From Desulfuromonas sp. KJ2020 (lineage in GTDB: Bacteria; Desulfobacterota; Desulfuromonadia; Desulfuromonadales; SZUA-540), in NCBI RefSeq assembly GCF_024197615.1, contig NZ_JAKUKE010000001.1:769029-833028 (forward strand): a DNA stretch of 64,000 bases. Reading direction: 5' to 3'. This document shows positions 10,313 to 22,524 of the stretch, one piece after another. Every line of letters begins with the position of its first letter. The stretch's first letter is position 1. The position numbers and the translations under genes are program-made. A model generated the notes under the pieces. It did no database searches and was not told the origin of the DNA. It was given only the letters and a program-made list of their open reading frames with translations.

Positions 10313-11080
10313 ATGAGCGACGAGGCTCTCCCTTTCACTGCCCACCTTGAAGAATTGCGCAAACGCCTTATTATTGCGGCTGGCGCCTGGTTCGTCGGTT
10401 TTCTGGCCTGTTACGGCTTTGCCGAACGCCTCTTTCAGTTGATTTCCGACCCCGTGCGCGCGGCCCTGCCCGAGGGGAGCTCGCTGGTTTTCATCAATGC
10501 GACCGAGCCTTTTTTCACCTATCTCAAGTTGGGGGCCTTAGCCGGCCTGCTCGTCTCGCTGCCGGTTATTCTTTGGCAAATCTGGGCCTTTATCGCCCCC
10601 GGTCTGTACGCCCATGAGAAAAAACTGGCGATTCCGTTTGTCGTCGCCAGCTTCCTCTGCTTCGCCAGCGGGGCCTACTTCGGCTTCTTCTATGTCTTTC
10701 CCCTTATCTTTACCTTTCTCATTCAATTCGGCACCGGCACCGGCCAAATCGAGGCCATGCTCTCCATGGGGGCCTATCTTTCCCTGTCCAGTAAGCTTCT
10801 ACTCGCCTTTGGTCTGGTTTTCGAACTGCCGATTGTTATCTTCTTTCTGGCCCGGATGGGTATCGTGGACCATGTCTGGCTCGCCAAAAATCGCAAGTAC
10901 GCCCTGCTGCTCGCTTTTATTATCGGCGCCGTGCTGACCCCACCCGACATCATCTCGCAAACGGCTCTGGCCGTTCCTTTCGCCATTCTGTATGAGGTGG
11001 GCATCTGGGTCGCTCGTTTCTTTGGGAAAAAGAAACGCACCGAGGATCCCCTTGACGAGGACAGCCCGGCTTCTTCCTAA
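10313..11080 (+). CDS. tatC: Twin-arginine translocase subunit TatC
   Basis: The six-helix signal-peptide receptor of the Tat translocon, 255 residues. It starts with the typical [14 protein letters not shown] segment, whose conserved Glu contacts the twin-arginine motif. The [13 protein letters not shown]-like stretch (as [12 protein letters not shown]) and a conserved LTPPDIISQ near the last helix are present. The C-terminus is short and charged. It lies downstream of the TatB-like gene and ahead of an ABC exporter. Confidence 0.97.
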   Translation: MSDEALPFTAHLEELRKRLIIAAGAWFVGFLACYGFAERLFQLISDPVRAALPEGSSLVFINATEPFFTYLKLGALAGLLVSLPVILWQIWAFIAPGLYAHEKKLAIPFVVASFLCFASGAYFGFFYVFPLIFTFLIQFGTGTGQIEAMLSMGAYLSLSSKLLLAFGLVFELPIVIFFLARMGIVDHVWLAKNRKYALLLAFIIGAVLTPPDIISQTALAVPFAILYEVGIWVARFFGKKKRTEDPLDEDSPASS

Positions 11081-11119
11081 TCGTCAGTTTTTTATCCACC
11101 ACCTTGCTTCAGGAAACCC

Positions 11120-12043
11120 ATGAGTCTGGCTCTCGACATCCAGAAGCTTAATAAATCCTACGCCGGCACTCGGGTCGTCAAAGATCTCAGCTTTTCCATC
11201 GAACCTGGGGAAATTTTCGGCCTCCTTGGTCCCAACGGCGCCGGCAAGAGCACCACCATCAACATGGTGGGAGGCGTGACACGGATCGATACGGGAACCA
11301 TCCGCGTCTTCGGGCACGACAATCAGCAGGAAAGCCTGGTTACCCGGCGGCTGGTGGGCGTCATGCATCAGGAAATCGTCACCGATACTTTTTTCACCAT
11401 CGACCGCGCCCTCAAGATTCATCCCGGCTATTATGGTGTCCCCCTTGATACCGCCTGGATGGAACTGCTCATCGAGCGTCTCGCTCTCAGACCTCATCTG
11501 CACAAACCGATGAACAAACTTTCCGGCGGACTCAAGCGGCGGCTAATGGTTGCCAAGGCGCTCATTCACAAACCGCGGCTGCTCATTCTCGATGAACCCA
11601 CCGCCGGGGTCGACGTCGAGCTGCGTCACAATCTCTGGCAGTTCGTACGTGAGATCAACCAGCAAGGGACCACGGTTCTGCTCACCACCCACTACCTGGA
11701 AGAAGCCCAGCAGATGTGTGGCCGCATCGCCATTATGAACCATGGCCGTCTGATTGCCCTGGGCAGTACGTCCCACCTTCTTTCGCAGGTGGAAGGACGT
11801 AAGATTGTTCTTCAACTCAGCCAACCCCTAACGGCCGTTCCCCTCGATTTGCAGGAATTCAACGGTCAGTTGCAGGGGGGAGGGACCCGGCTCACCCTGC
11901 GGCTGCCCCCTGGCATTGCCACCGGCGATGCCTTGCACCGCATGTGCGCCCTAGGGCTTCCCGTTACCGAAGTGGAAACCCAGAGCGTGAGCCTGGAGGA
12001 TGTATTTATTGAATTGACCGGCCTCAAAGGGAGTTCCGAATGA
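11120..12043 (+). CDS. ABC transporter ATP-binding protein, YadG-like
   Basis: The nucleotide-binding subunit of an ABC-2 type exporter, 307 residues. It has Walker A GPNGAGKST (about 37-45), the signature LSGGLKRRLM, Walker B LLILDEPTAGVD and the switch His in LLTTHYLEEA. The overall pattern resembles E. coli YadG and the NodI/DrrA group, whose substrates vary (lipids, saccharides, drugs). The stop overlaps the permease start by 4 bases (ATGA), indicating coupling. The substrate cannot be read from the sequence. Confidence 0.92.
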   Translation: MSLALDIQKLNKSYAGTRVVKDLSFSIEPGEIFGLLGPNGAGKSTTINMVGGVTRIDTGTIRVFGHDNQQESLVTRRLVGVMHQEIVTDTFFTIDRALKIHPGYYGVPLDTAWMELLIERLALRPHLHKPMNKLSGGLKRRLMVAKALIHKPRLLILDEPTAGVDVELRHNLWQFVREINQQGTTVLLTTHYLEEAQQMCGRIAIMNHGRLIALGSTSHLLSQVEGRKIVLQLSQPLTAVPLDLQEFNGQLQGGGTRLTLRLPPGIATGDALHRMCALGLPVTEVETQSVSLEDVFIELTGLKGSSE

Positions 12044-12834
12044 ACGGTTCGAGCCAGCAGGATCAATCCTTTTATCCCTGGTTGCCTTTTCTGACCCTGA
12101 TGAAAAAAGAGGTTCTGCGATTTTTCCGCGTTTCTGTGCAGACGCTGCTGACTCCCATCATCTCCGCTTCTCTTTATCTTTTTGTCTTCGGCGCCACCCT
12201 CGGCACCCGCATCTCCGTGCTGGAGGGCTTCACCTACGCCCAGTTTGTCATCCCTGGCCTGGTCTTGATGGGGATCATTAACAACTCCTTTTCCAACGTC
12301 TCATCCTCGCTCTTCATGTCCCGCTACCTCGGCAACATCGTCGACCTGCTGGTAGCCCCCATCACTCCCAGCCAGATGATTTTTGCCTACACCTTTGCCG
12401 CCATGCTACGCGGCCTGCTGGTCGGCTCCGTGGTCACCCTTATCTCCCTCTTTTTCGCGCCGCTACCCTTTGCCCACCCTTTTTTGGCAGTACTCATGGG
12501 CTGTCTTGCCAGTTTTCTGTTCGCTCAATTCGGCATCATCGCCGCCATCTATTCCAACTCCTTCGACGCTCTCTCCATGTACAGCAATTTCCTTATCCTT
12601 CCCCTCATCTATCTGGGTGGGGTCTTTTATCCCATTTCCATCCTGCCCCCTTTCTGGGAAAACCTCTCCCGGGCCAATCCCCTGTTCTACCTGATTGATG
12701 GCTTTCGCTACGCTCTCATCGGGGTAGGTGAGGTTTCACTGCTTTTCTCCTTCGGTTTCGCCTGTTGTGTCAGCCTCGCCTTGTTCGGCTGGGCCGCGTT
12801 TCTCATAAAAAAAGGGCACCGTCTTCGTTCGTGA
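12040..12834 (+). CDS. ABC-2 type transporter permease, YadH-like
   Basis: The membrane subunit partnered with the preceding ATPase, 264 residues with about six hydrophobic helices. It has the ABC-2 family's G-V-F-Y-P-I-S segment (LGGVFYPISILPPFW) and NPLFYLIDGFRYALIG before the last helix. Its 3' end overlaps the hairpin that terminates the convergent HD-GYP gene. It probably works as a dimer with two copies of the ATPase. Confidence 0.9.
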   Translation: MNGSSQQDQSFYPWLPFLTLMKKEVLRFFRVSVQTLLTPIISASLYLFVFGATLGTRISVLEGFTYAQFVIPGLVLMGIINNSFSNVSSSLFMSRYLGNIVDLLVAPITPSQMIFAYTFAAMLRGLLVGSVVTLISLFFAPLPFAHPFLAVLMGCLASFLFAQFGIIAAIYSNSFDALSMYSNFLILPLIYLGGVFYPISILPPFWENLSRANPLFYLIDGFRYALIGVGEVSLLFSFGFACCVSLALFGWAAFLIKKGHRLRS

Positions 12835-12842
12835 CGGTGCCC
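12805..12842 (-). terminator. Intrinsic terminator of the HD-GYP gene
   Basis: A perfect 10-bp stem (12814-12823 with 12833-12842, loop of 9) is followed on the minus strand by a run of T. It overlaps the last codons of the convergent permease gene. Confidence 0.8.
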
Positions 12843-12866
12843 CGGCGTACCTTGCGGACTGCCTTC

Positions 12867-13799
12867 CTAGGTCAAAAATAGTCTGACAAAGTGCTCAAAG
12901 AGGCTGGGCTCCATATCCACAACCAGCTTCTCTTTCATCAGTTTAAGGGTATCAAAGGTCGATGACCGGCGGTGGTAAGGGCGCTCGGAGGTCAAAGCCT
13001 CGTAGATATCCACAAGGCGGCAGATGCGGGCATAGGGGTGGATGTCCTGGCGGGTCAGCCCATAGGGGTAGCCGCCACCATCATCCCTTTCATGGTGTTG
13101 AAGAGTGAGACACTTCAGTTCCTCTGTCATCACCCCGTTTTCCTGCAGGATCTTATAGCCATCCTCGGGATGCCGGTTGACGATCAGCCGCTCCTGCGGT
13201 GTCAAAGGGCCTGGCTTGTTGATGATAGATAGAGGAATGCGGCACTTGCCCAGATCGTGGAGAAAAAACCCGGCGCCAAAGGCCTTCAGTTCTTTTTCAG
13301 CCTTCTGCCCATAATAGTTCCTGGCCAGGGCGATACCGAAAATACCGACGTTGGTCGAATGGGTGTAGGTCTGCTGATCATAATCGGTCAGTTTGATCAG
13401 GCAGCGAGTGGCCACATCGTCCGTGACAATCAGATCCATCGTCGGGGCGATGATATCCATGGCCAGGTGAATGAAGGAGGCGCGGGGATCGTCAAACACC
13501 TGTCGCAGGATTTCCTTGCAGGATGAATAGACGATCTGGGCCTTGCGCTCCGGTTTTTCCTTGCTGTCGGCAACGGCTTGTTCTGTCAGATTTTTAAGGC
13601 ATTGGAAATAGGCGTCGCCCTCCGCTGGCTCTATGTACAGAGCGCTCACCGCGTTTTCACGGAGATTTTCGGCCAGACCCTGCGACAGGGGGAGCCCTTT
13701 ACGGGCGAAGAGGATATACTCCTCATTGTGCACCCGGCGAAACATGTCGCAGGGCGCGGTGCTTTCCTGGTCAAGCAGGCTTAATCCGACGGCTATCAT
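12867..13799 (-). CDS. HD-GYP domain phosphodiesterase
   Basis: Probable cyclic-di-GMP (or related dinucleotide) phosphodiesterase, 310 residues. The C-terminal HD-GYP domain carries HDLGK (about 181) and HHERDDGGGYPYGL, retaining the HD and GYP signatures. The N-terminal 130 residues match the DUF3391-like regions often fused to such domains, with no transmembrane or response-regulator segment visible. No GGDEF partner lies nearby. The ribosome-binding site at 13799 is weak, so the true start could be the Met at about residue 19. Confidence 0.88.
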   Translation of the reverse strand: MIAVGLSLLDQESTAPCDMFRRVHNEEYILFARKGLPLSQGLAENLRENAVSALYIEPAEGDAYFQCLKNLTEQAVADSKEKPERKAQIVYSSCKEILRQVFDDPRASFIHLAMDIIAPTMDLIVTDDVATRCLIKLTDYDQQTYTHSTNVGIFGIALARNYYGQKAEKELKAFGAGFFLHDLGKCRIPLSIINKPGPLTPQERLIVNRHPEDGYKILQENGVMTEELKCLTLQHHERDDGGGYPYGLTRQDIHPYARICRLVDIYEALTSERPYHRRSSTFDTLKLMKEKLVVDMEPSLFEHFVRLFLT

Positions 13800-13832
13800 A
13801 GTGATAAGATCAGGACTTCCAGGGTCTCAAGG

Positions 13833-14402
13833 CTAAAACTGAGCGGTAAATCCTACCCGCACGGCCTCGTCAATATGTCTTGAATCCTGATGCTCAAAAT
13901 CCGCATCCATATTCTGATAGGTCGCCTTTATTTTTATTTTGGGCGTCACTGCGTAAAAAAGGCCTACGGACGTTTCCAGCAGTCGCTCCAGGTCCATGAA
14001 ACTGAAAATTTTCGGCGCGTAACATACTCTTCCATCCACACCCAAGCCGCCCAGGGTAGGGGGGGCAAAAGCGGCATTTCCGCAGACGCCCAGGCTCAGT
14101 ATATCCTGGTGATAATCGGTGGTTCCTCCATAGAGTTCACCACCGATGCCGAATCGAAGTCCCGGCACATGCCCCGGTTCCCCCGAAAAATCAAGCCCCA
14201 AGCTTCCCAGTTTGGTTTCCTTGTCATCATTGTACAGACCTCGCAAATTTAGCGAAGAGGTGCCGTAACCATCTTGCTGAATGACGTGGGAGTAGCCCAC
14301 CTGGGCGCTGTCATCATTGAATTCCAGGCTCAGTGAATCCCCATAAACATGGGTGCTGACCAACAGACTGACCAATATTGCCATTCCGATCTTTTTCAAC
14401 AT
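13833..14402 (-). CDS. YfaZ-like outer-membrane protein
   Basis: A 189-residue exported protein. The ATG at 14402 is preceded by GAGGAGTCTT, which decides it over an upstream in-frame start at 14447. The signal peptide spans about residues 1-21 (cut after VYG). The rest is a run of alternating polar/hydrophobic, Gly- and Tyr-rich strands ending in RVGFTAQF with a terminal Phe, as expected for an outer-membrane beta-barrel. The opening LSLEFNDDSAQVGYSH resembles the YfaZ family. The function is unknown. Confidence 0.65.
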   Translation of the reverse strand: MLKKIGMAILVSLLVSTHVYGDSLSLEFNDDSAQVGYSHVIQQDGYGTSSLNLRGLYNDDKETKLGSLGLDFSGEPGHVPGLRFGIGGELYGGTTDYHQDILSLGVCGNAAFAPPTLGGLGVDGRVCYAPKIFSFMDLERLLETSVGLFYAVTPKIKIKATYQNMDADFEHQDSRHIDEAVRVGFTAQF

Positions 14403-14516
14403 AAGACTCCTCACTTCCTTGATTTGTTTCTCGGCAATATCGCACAAGGTGACTCATGAATCAAGAATCGTTCAACCTGGCTTCTGGCTCAAAGGCACTA
14501 AACAACCGGCTGCCAA

Positions 14517-14550
14517 CAAAAAAACCGGCGCCGTGGACAGGCAGCCGGTT
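14517..14550 (-). terminator. Intrinsic terminator of the GntR gene
   Basis: On the minus strand AACCGGC (14550-14544) pairs with GCCGGTT (14529-14523) and is followed by a T-run to about 14518. A longer 11-bp pairing with the outer repeat at about 14504-14514 is an alternative fold. Confidence 0.7.
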
Positions 14551-14576
14551 CCATTTCGTTTATAGGTGCGCTGGTC

Positions 14577-15287
14577 TCAGACATCCACGGCTTGTTGGTA
14601 GATCGCCTTTTCCGCCGTGCGGCCCTGTTCTTTGGCCATGCTCTGCAACAGCACCTGCCCGCCATAGTTAGCGGTTTTCTTGACCAGGTTGTCCGCCTTG
14701 TCACCATTGTGCTCTTTAAAGGCTTCTATGATTTTCTTGTGTTCTTCGACCGAAATTTTCATGCGCCCGGGCAGAGAAAGAGAGGCCATACGCAGGCGAT
14801 TGAAGCGCATCATCATCTGCCCGATAAGCTCTCGCAGTTTCTCATTGCCCGCGGCCCGGATGAACAAGTCATGAAACTCGTTGTGCACCTTGAAAAAGGT
14901 TTTTATATCCCCTTCGTCGGCCAACTGTTGCAGACGATCATTGATGCTCTCGAGTTTTTCGATGTCCTTTTCCGTCATATTTTCGGCCGCCATGCGCGCC
15001 GCATACCCTTCGAGGATACTTTTTATCGCATAAAACTCCTCGACATCCCTCTCGGACAGGGAGGTCACCACCGCGCCTTTACGTGGAATAACCGTAAGAT
15101 ATCCCTCTGTTTCCAATTGACGGAAGGCTTCCCTGATCGGTGTGCGACTGATCCCGAAACGTTCGGCCAATTCTGGCTCGGCAACCTTTTCCCCCGGTTT
15201 CATCGTGCCCTTGAGGATAGAGTCGCGGATCGTTTCCAGTATTTTTTCCCGCAGCGTCTGATGGCGTTCAATCGGTTTTTTTCGCAT
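14577..15287 (-). CDS. GntR family transcriptional regulator (FadR subfamily, FCD domain)
   Basis: A ligand-responsive DNA-binding regulator, 236 residues from the ATG at 15287, which follows GGAGAGCC. The winged-helix domain (about 8-75) has the GntR pattern GEKVAEPELAERFGISRTPIREA, and the C-terminal all-helical FCD domain (about 85-225) carries the usual metal-ligand His pattern (HNEFHDLFIRAAGN). The operator-like palindrome in its own promoter suggests autoregulation. A near copy upstream of the ATP synthase genes suggests a wider energy-metabolism role. The ligand is unknown; FCD proteins usually bind small carboxylates. Confidence 0.9.
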   Translation of the reverse strand: MRKKPIERHQTLREKILETIRDSILKGTMKPGEKVAEPELAERFGISRTPIREAFRQLETEGYLTVIPRKGAVVTSLSERDVEEFYAIKSILEGYAARMAAENMTEKDIEKLESINDRLQQLADEGDIKTFFKVHNEFHDLFIRAAGNEKLRELIGQMMMRFNRLRMASLSLPGRMKISVEEHKKIIEAFKEHNGDKADNLVKKTANYGGQVLLQSMAKEQGRTAEKAIYQQAVDV

Positions 15288-15595
15288 TGGGGGCTCTCCA
15301 ATTTGAAATGAATTTTTCAAATTGTATACAGTATACATAATCTGTCAAGGCTTTTCTTGTTTACCCGGACTATGCCAAGGCCTTATATCTACTTGTCTTT
15401 TTACTATTTTACCCCTAAGATCGGTACTAATTCAGTCGGCATGATTTAGCGGTTATTTTCCCTGCTCCCCCTTTGCTCCGGATATTGGCTGTTTCAACCT
15501 TATGGGCAAGTCTCCGATTATTCCCCTGGTCGCCACGGGGGGACGGGTTTGATTCTCTGTAACTCTCTTTTTTATGTCTATTTTGGGATGATGTT
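15288..15595. other. Divergent gap between the GntR gene and the TIM-barrel gene
   Basis: The 308-base gap contains the GntR promoter/operator at its left end (15321-15348). The remainder (about 15350-15590) is C/T-rich on the plus strand. I see no convincing small gene, tRNA or terminator in it. Confidence 0.5.
15321..15348 (-). promoter_or_regulatory. GntR gene promoter with embedded palindromic operator
   Basis: On the minus strand an exact TTGACA (15348-15343) is followed after 16 bases by TACAAT (15326-15321, 5/6). A perfect 15-base palindrome TGTATACAGTATACA occupies 15323-15337, covering most of the spacer and part of the -10 box. This placement fits direct repression, most likely by the GntR protein encoded downstream. 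Confidence 0.7.
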
Positions 15596-16381
15596 GTGAA
15601 AAATGACCTCTTTGTCCATGTTCCCTGGAAACAGCTAGGCCCCAATTGGTCTTTTTTCGTCGATAACCGGGTTCAACCGGAAATCGCATTTAAGGCCGAT
15701 GACTTCACCGACCCTGCCTTCGAACATGTTCGCGCCCTATCGGCAGAGCTTTCGCAACATGGCCTTCGGAATACTATCCATGCTCCTTTTCTTGACCTCA
15801 ATCCCGGCGCTTTGGATCCCTTGGTGCTGGAGGCCACCCGAAAGCGATTCCATCAAACCATGGATTGCGCCGAAACTCTGGCGTCCGACCTTATCGTATT
15901 TCACCCTGGTTACGACCGATGGCGATACGGGAGCCAGAGTCAGTTATGGCTTGAGACGAACCTCCGCTTCTGGCCCGAGTTCATTCAACGGGCCGAGCGT
16001 ATGGGCTGTACCCTGGTTCTTGAAAATATCTTCGAAGAATCCCCCAAGACTCTGGCTGCCCTGTTGCAGGCCATAGACTCTCCCTTTTTCGGAGCTTGTT
16101 TCGATATTGGCCATTGGCATCTCTTTGGTCAAAACGATTTGGAGGCCTGGCTTCGCCATATTGGCAAACATCTGCGGCACCTTCATCTGCACGACAATCA
16201 TGGCACCTCAGATGAGCACCTGCCGCTAGGGGAGGGTTTAATCGACTTTCAGGCATTATTCCGGTCGCTTGACGCTGCCTCCGTCTGCCCCAGTATCACA
16301 CTCGAGATTCATGAGCCGGAGGGTATCATTTCATCCATAGCCACTCTGACCCGATTATTCGACTCTGTTCAGAAACTTTAA
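15596..16381 (+). CDS. Sugar phosphate isomerase/epimerase-like TIM-barrel protein
   Basis: A 261-residue member of the xylose isomerase-like/endonuclease IV-like TIM-barrel superfamily. Metal-site segments visible in order are NTIHAPFLDLNPG, IVFHPGYD, LVLENIFEES (Glu), CFDIGHWHLFG (Asp, His), HLHLHDNHG (His) and TLEIHE (Glu). The substrate is not evident. The start is the GTG at 15596; a TTG at 15593 is the nearest alternative. Its stop overlaps the dinB stop tail-to-tail. Confidence 0.8.
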   Translation: MKNDLFVHVPWKQLGPNWSFFVDNRVQPEIAFKADDFTDPAFEHVRALSAELSQHGLRNTIHAPFLDLNPGALDPLVLEATRKRFHQTMDCAETLASDLIVFHPGYDRWRYGSQSQLWLETNLRFWPEFIQRAERMGCTLVLENIFEESPKTLAALLQAIDSPFFGACFDIGHWHLFGQNDLEAWLRHIGKHLRHLHLHDNHGTSDEHLPLGEGLIDFQALFRSLDAASVCPSITLEIHEPEGIISSIATLTRLFDSVQKL

Positions 16382-17571
16382 TCCACCAAGGTTCCTCGCG
16401 TGATTCCAGGATCTCCGTATTTTTCCCGTATGCGGTCAATGGCCTCGTCGAGTGCCTTTCCTTTCTTTTTTTCGCACTTATCCTCAAACAATGACATCTG
16501 GCTTGTTTCACAGGGAACAAGATTCCCGGCCGTAACCCCAAGCAGGCGGATTCCCCTCTGTCCTGATTCGGTTCTGGATAAAAGCTCCTTAGCGACTGGA
16601 TAAAACTCGGGGACACTGGCTGATGGATTTTCCAGGGTTTTTGACCTCGTGACCTGCTCGAAATTTCCATATTTCACCTTAATGGTTAGAGCAGAGGCCA
16701 ACAGACTTTTTTTTCGCAAGCGTGAGGCTACCTTTTCGGTAAGTCGTAGCAAGTGGGTTTGCAGGGTGTCCACGTCAAATAAATCAGCGGGGAAGGTCTC
16801 TTCCTGTCCTATCGATTTCACTGTGTCGTCCATGATAATTGGGCGATCATCGATCCCCCTCGCCAGCTCGTAAAATCGTTGCCCCGTCACCCCGAAAAGC
16901 TGGATTAACTGCGCCAGGCTCAAACGCCGCAGTTCACCGATGGTGTTTATCCCTAGTCGATTCAGCCTTTCTCTCCCTTTGCTACCGATTCCCCATAGAG
17001 CGCCTATGGGCAGGGGCAGGATAAATGCTTCAATTTCATGGGGATGTATCACTTTGAGTCCATCCGGTTTGGCTGCCTCAGAAGCCAGTTTGGCCAGATA
17101 TTTATTGGGAGCCACACCGGCACTGGCAGGCAGGGCGAGCTCTTTCCGAATTGAATTTCTGATATTTTGAGCTATGGAGACCGCCTCGCCTAGAAGCCGC
17201 TCACAGCCGGTGACATCCAGGAAGGCTTCATCGATGGACAAGGGCTCGACCCGGTCCGTAAACTGCCTGAAAATGGCAAAAATTTTGCGCGACACGGCTT
17301 TGTATGCTTCCATTCTGACCGGAAGGACTACCGCCTCAGGGCACAACTGTACAGCCCGCGCCAGCGGCATGGCCGATCGAACTCCGAAGGCACGGGCTTC
17401 ATAGGAACAGGCACTGACCACGCCCCTTGTGCGACTGCCGCCGACAATAACTGGTCGGTTTCGCAACTCGGGCTGATCCCGCTGCTCTACGGAGGCATAA
17501 AAGGCATCCATGTCGACGTGAATAATCTGGCGCGCTTGCTTTGTAGACATAGCTTCAGCTGTGCTCCCCAT
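16378..17571 (-). CDS. dinB: DNA polymerase IV (Y-family translesion polymerase)
   Basis: Error-prone lesion-bypass polymerase, 397 residues from 17571 or 390 from the ATG at 17550. It shows HVDMDAFYASVEQ and SIDEAFLDVTG (the catalytic Asp/Glu pairs), the helix-hairpin-helix region near LWGIGSKGRERLNRLG, and a C-terminal QMSLF motif that matches a beta-clamp binding site. About 35 residues follow the clamp motif. No clear LexA box is visible in the short upstream space, which is taken up by the ATP operon terminator. Confidence 0.95.
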   Translation of the reverse strand: MGSTAEAMSTKQARQIIHVDMDAFYASVEQRDQPELRNRPVIVGGSRTRGVVSACSYEARAFGVRSAMPLARAVQLCPEAVVLPVRMEAYKAVSRKIFAIFRQFTDRVEPLSIDEAFLDVTGCERLLGEAVSIAQNIRNSIRKELALPASAGVAPNKYLAKLASEAAKPDGLKVIHPHEIEAFILPLPIGALWGIGSKGRERLNRLGINTIGELRRLSLAQLIQLFGVTGQRFYELARGIDDRPIIMDDTVKSIGQEETFPADLFDVDTLQTHLLRLTEKVASRLRKKSLLASALTIKVKYGNFEQVTRSKTLENPSASVPEFYPVAKELLSRTESGQRGIRLLGVTAGNLVPCETSQMSLFEDKCEKKKGKALDEAIDRIREKYGDPGITRGTLVD

Positions 17572-17578
17572 CTGGGCA

Positions 17579-17620
17579 AAACGACAAAAGGCGACCCCGC
17601 AGGATCGCCTTTTGTCGTTT
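17579..17620 (-). terminator. Intrinsic terminator of the ATP synthase operon
   Basis: A perfect 16-bp stem (17579-17594 with 17605-17620, loop of 10) has T-rich ends on both strands. It follows the atpC stop and precedes dinB, so it ends the ATP operon and insulates dinB. Confidence 0.85.
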
Positions 17621-17634
17621 CTTCTTAATGCGAA

Positions 17635-18048
17635 TTAGTGGCCCTTGCGGCCAGCCACCTGAATGCGGATCAAGGCCCGCTCAAGAGCGGCTTCCATCAC
17701 ACGGAAATCTTTGTCGTCCTGTGACAGTTCTTTAAGGGCTTTTTCAGCCCGGCCCAGAGCAGCCTTGGCTCTTTCCAGGTCAATTTCATCGGCAGGTTCC
17801 GCGGTCTCGACCAGGACGGTAACCTTATCCTCTTCCACCTCAACATACCCCCAGTTAACAGCCAGATGGAAAGTCTCACTACCGGCACGATAGGTGAGTT
17901 CCCCGATTTTAAGGGTTGTAAGCATGGGAGTGTGCCCGGGAAGAATGCCGAATTCACCTATGGTGCCAGGTGCGGTAACCTCATCGACCTCTACCGAAAG
18001 AACCCTTTTATAAGGGGTTACCATTTCGAGTTTTAGCTTTTCTGCCAT
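17635..18048 (-). CDS. atpC: ATP synthase F1 subunit epsilon
   Basis: Central-stalk subunit that couples rotation and can inhibit ATP hydrolysis, 137 residues. It has the N-terminal beta-sandwich with PGTIGEFGILPGHTPMLT and a C-terminal two-helix hairpin (ERAKAALGRAEKAL). It is the last gene of the operon, 57 bases after atpD, and is followed by a strong terminator. Confidence 0.96.
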   Translation of the reverse strand: MAEKLKLEMVTPYKRVLSVEVDEVTAPGTIGEFGILPGHTPMLTTLKIGELTYRAGSETFHLAVNWGYVEVEEDKVTVLVETAEPADEIDLERAKAALGRAEKALKELSQDDKDFRVMEAALERALIRIQVAGRKGH

Positions 18049-18105
18049 CGGTATATCCTTTAGCCGGATGGTAAAGCCGTGTGGGCTTCACCGGAACGAG
18101 ATTGA

Positions 18106-19566
<1,461 letters not shown>

Positions 19567-19572
19567 TTAGTC

Positions 19573-20439
19573 TTATTTGATCGATTCGGCGCCGGAAATG
19601 ATCTCCATGAGCTCTTTGGTAATAGCAGCCTGACGCGCTCTATTGTATTGAAGCGTAAGCTTGGAGATCATCTCTTTGGCATTTCTGCTGGCACTGTCCA
19701 TGGCGCTCATGCGCGCACCATGTTCGGAGGCAACGGATTCCAGCAACCCACGGAAAATCTGTACCTCAATGTGCTTGGGCAAAATTTGATCGAGAACTTC
19801 ACCGCGGTTGGGTTCGTAAAGGTACTGGGGAACATGGGTTCCCTCCTCGACCTCTAGGGGAACAATCGGCAGGAGTTTTTCGATCAGCGGATCCTGGGAA
19901 ATCGCGCTACGGAAAGCGTTATAGGCCAGATATACCGCGTCATATTTTCCTTCGGTATACTCCGACACGATATCCTGACCCAGAAGAGACGCCGTGCTGT
20001 AGGAAATGGACCCGGTGATATTTTCATGCACCTTGACGATGTTCATTCCTTTGCGCGTTCTGAGGTAGTCTCTCCCCTTGCGGCCAATGATCATAATGTC
20101 GATGTCGGCGAACCCTTCGGGGTTCTGCCGAACAAATCGCTCCACGGCCTTGGAAATATTGGCATTGAAACCGCCGCACAGACCTCGATCAGCCGTCATA
20201 AGGACGACAAGTGCGCGTCCCTTGCCTCGTTGCTGAAGCAGCGGGTGAGCTTCGGTGTCTTCACGCAGCGCCAGGCTGGAGAGAACCTCCAGCATTTTCT
20301 CGGCGTAAGGGCGGGCGGAGACAACGGCATCCTGGGCTCGACGCAACTTGGCCGCCGAGACCATTTTCATGGCCTTGGTGATCTGACTGGTATTTTTGAC
20401 CGAAGAGATTCTCTTCTTAATATCCTTCAGGCTTGCCAT
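19573..20439 (-). CDS. atpG: ATP synthase F1 subunit gamma
   Basis: Rotor shaft subunit, 288 residues. The N-terminal helix [20 protein letters not shown] and the C-terminal helix with [17 protein letters not shown] are the conserved coiled-coil ends, and [14 protein letters not shown] is the family signature. It lies between atpA and atpD in the standard order. Confidence 0.97.
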   Translation of the reverse strand: MASLKDIKKRISSVKNTSQITKAMKMVSAAKLRRAQDAVVSARPYAEKMLEVLSSLALREDTEAHPLLQQRGKGRALVVLMTADRGLCGGFNANISKAVERFVRQNPEGFADIDIMIIGRKGRDYLRTRKGMNIVKVHENITGSISYSTASLLGQDIVSEYTEGKYDAVYLAYNAFRSAISQDPLIEKLLPIVPLEVEEGTHVPQYLYEPNRGEVLDQILPKHIEVQIFRGLLESVASEHGARMSAMDSASRNAKEMISKLTLQYNRARQAAITKELMEIISGAESIK

Positions 20440-20463
20440 CTGTTCATACCTTTTGAATACGTT

Positions 20464-21981
<1,518 letters not shown>

Positions 21982-22524
21982 TCACCCCTTCTTTAAGGTA
22001 TCTTCAATCCGTTTCAACTGGGTTTTTATACTTCCGTCAAAAAGCTGACCGGCAATTTCAGCCTGCAGCCCCCCGATAAGGGCGGGATCAACATCCATGG
22101 TGACGTCAATCCGTTTGCCCGTTTTCTTTTCCAAAGCGGAAGCAATGTCCCTTACCTGTTCCTCGGCGAGAGGAGAGGCAGATTTCAGCCGTGCCCGCAA
22201 AACACCGGACAGTTCATCGGCCAGCTTCCGGTAATCCCCTTCTATCAGGGAGAGGTACTTAAGTCGGTCGTTCTCCAAGAGAAGTCCCAGAAAATTGCGA
22301 ACACCCTCAGAGAGTTCCAGGCTTTTTGCCACCTCTTGCAGAATGGTCGTTTTCTTCTCTAAAGGAAAAGTCGGACTCTCCATAAGAAGCCGGAGAAAAT
22401 CCTCCGAGGCAAAAATCGAGGACACCTTGGCTAATTCCTGGCCAAAGTCCTCCACCATCTTTTGCTCGGCACCCAGGTTCACCAGGGCCTTCGCATACCG
22501 CCTGGATATAGCGCTGATACTCAA
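21982..22524 (-). CDS. atpH: ATP synthase F1 subunit delta
   Basis: Peripheral-stalk subunit linking the b/b' stator to alpha, 180 residues. It opens with SAISRRYAKALVNLG and ends with the conserved DPALIGGLQAEIAGQLFDGSI segment. Its start overlaps the atpF stop by 4 bases (ATGA). Confidence 0.95.
   Translation of the reverse strand: MSISAISRRYAKALVNLGAEQKMVEDFGQELAKVSSIFASEDFLRLLMESPTFPLEKKTTILQEVAKSLELSEGVRNFLGLLLENDRLKYLSLIEGDYRKLADELSGVLRARLKSASPLAEEQVRDIASALEKKTGKRIDVTMDVDPALIGGLQAEIAGQLFDGSIKTQLKRIEDTLKKG

Noticed and set aside
15520-15570. Sequence resembling a tRNA T-arm (GGGTTTGATTC) upstream of the TIM-barrel gene
   Set aside because: The flanking bases do not form a T-stem and no cloverleaf can be drawn.
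16504-16519. parS-like TGTTTCACAGGGAACA inside dinB
   Set aside because: Three mismatches to the consensus, including the central CG/TG core, and located in coding sequence; likely chance.
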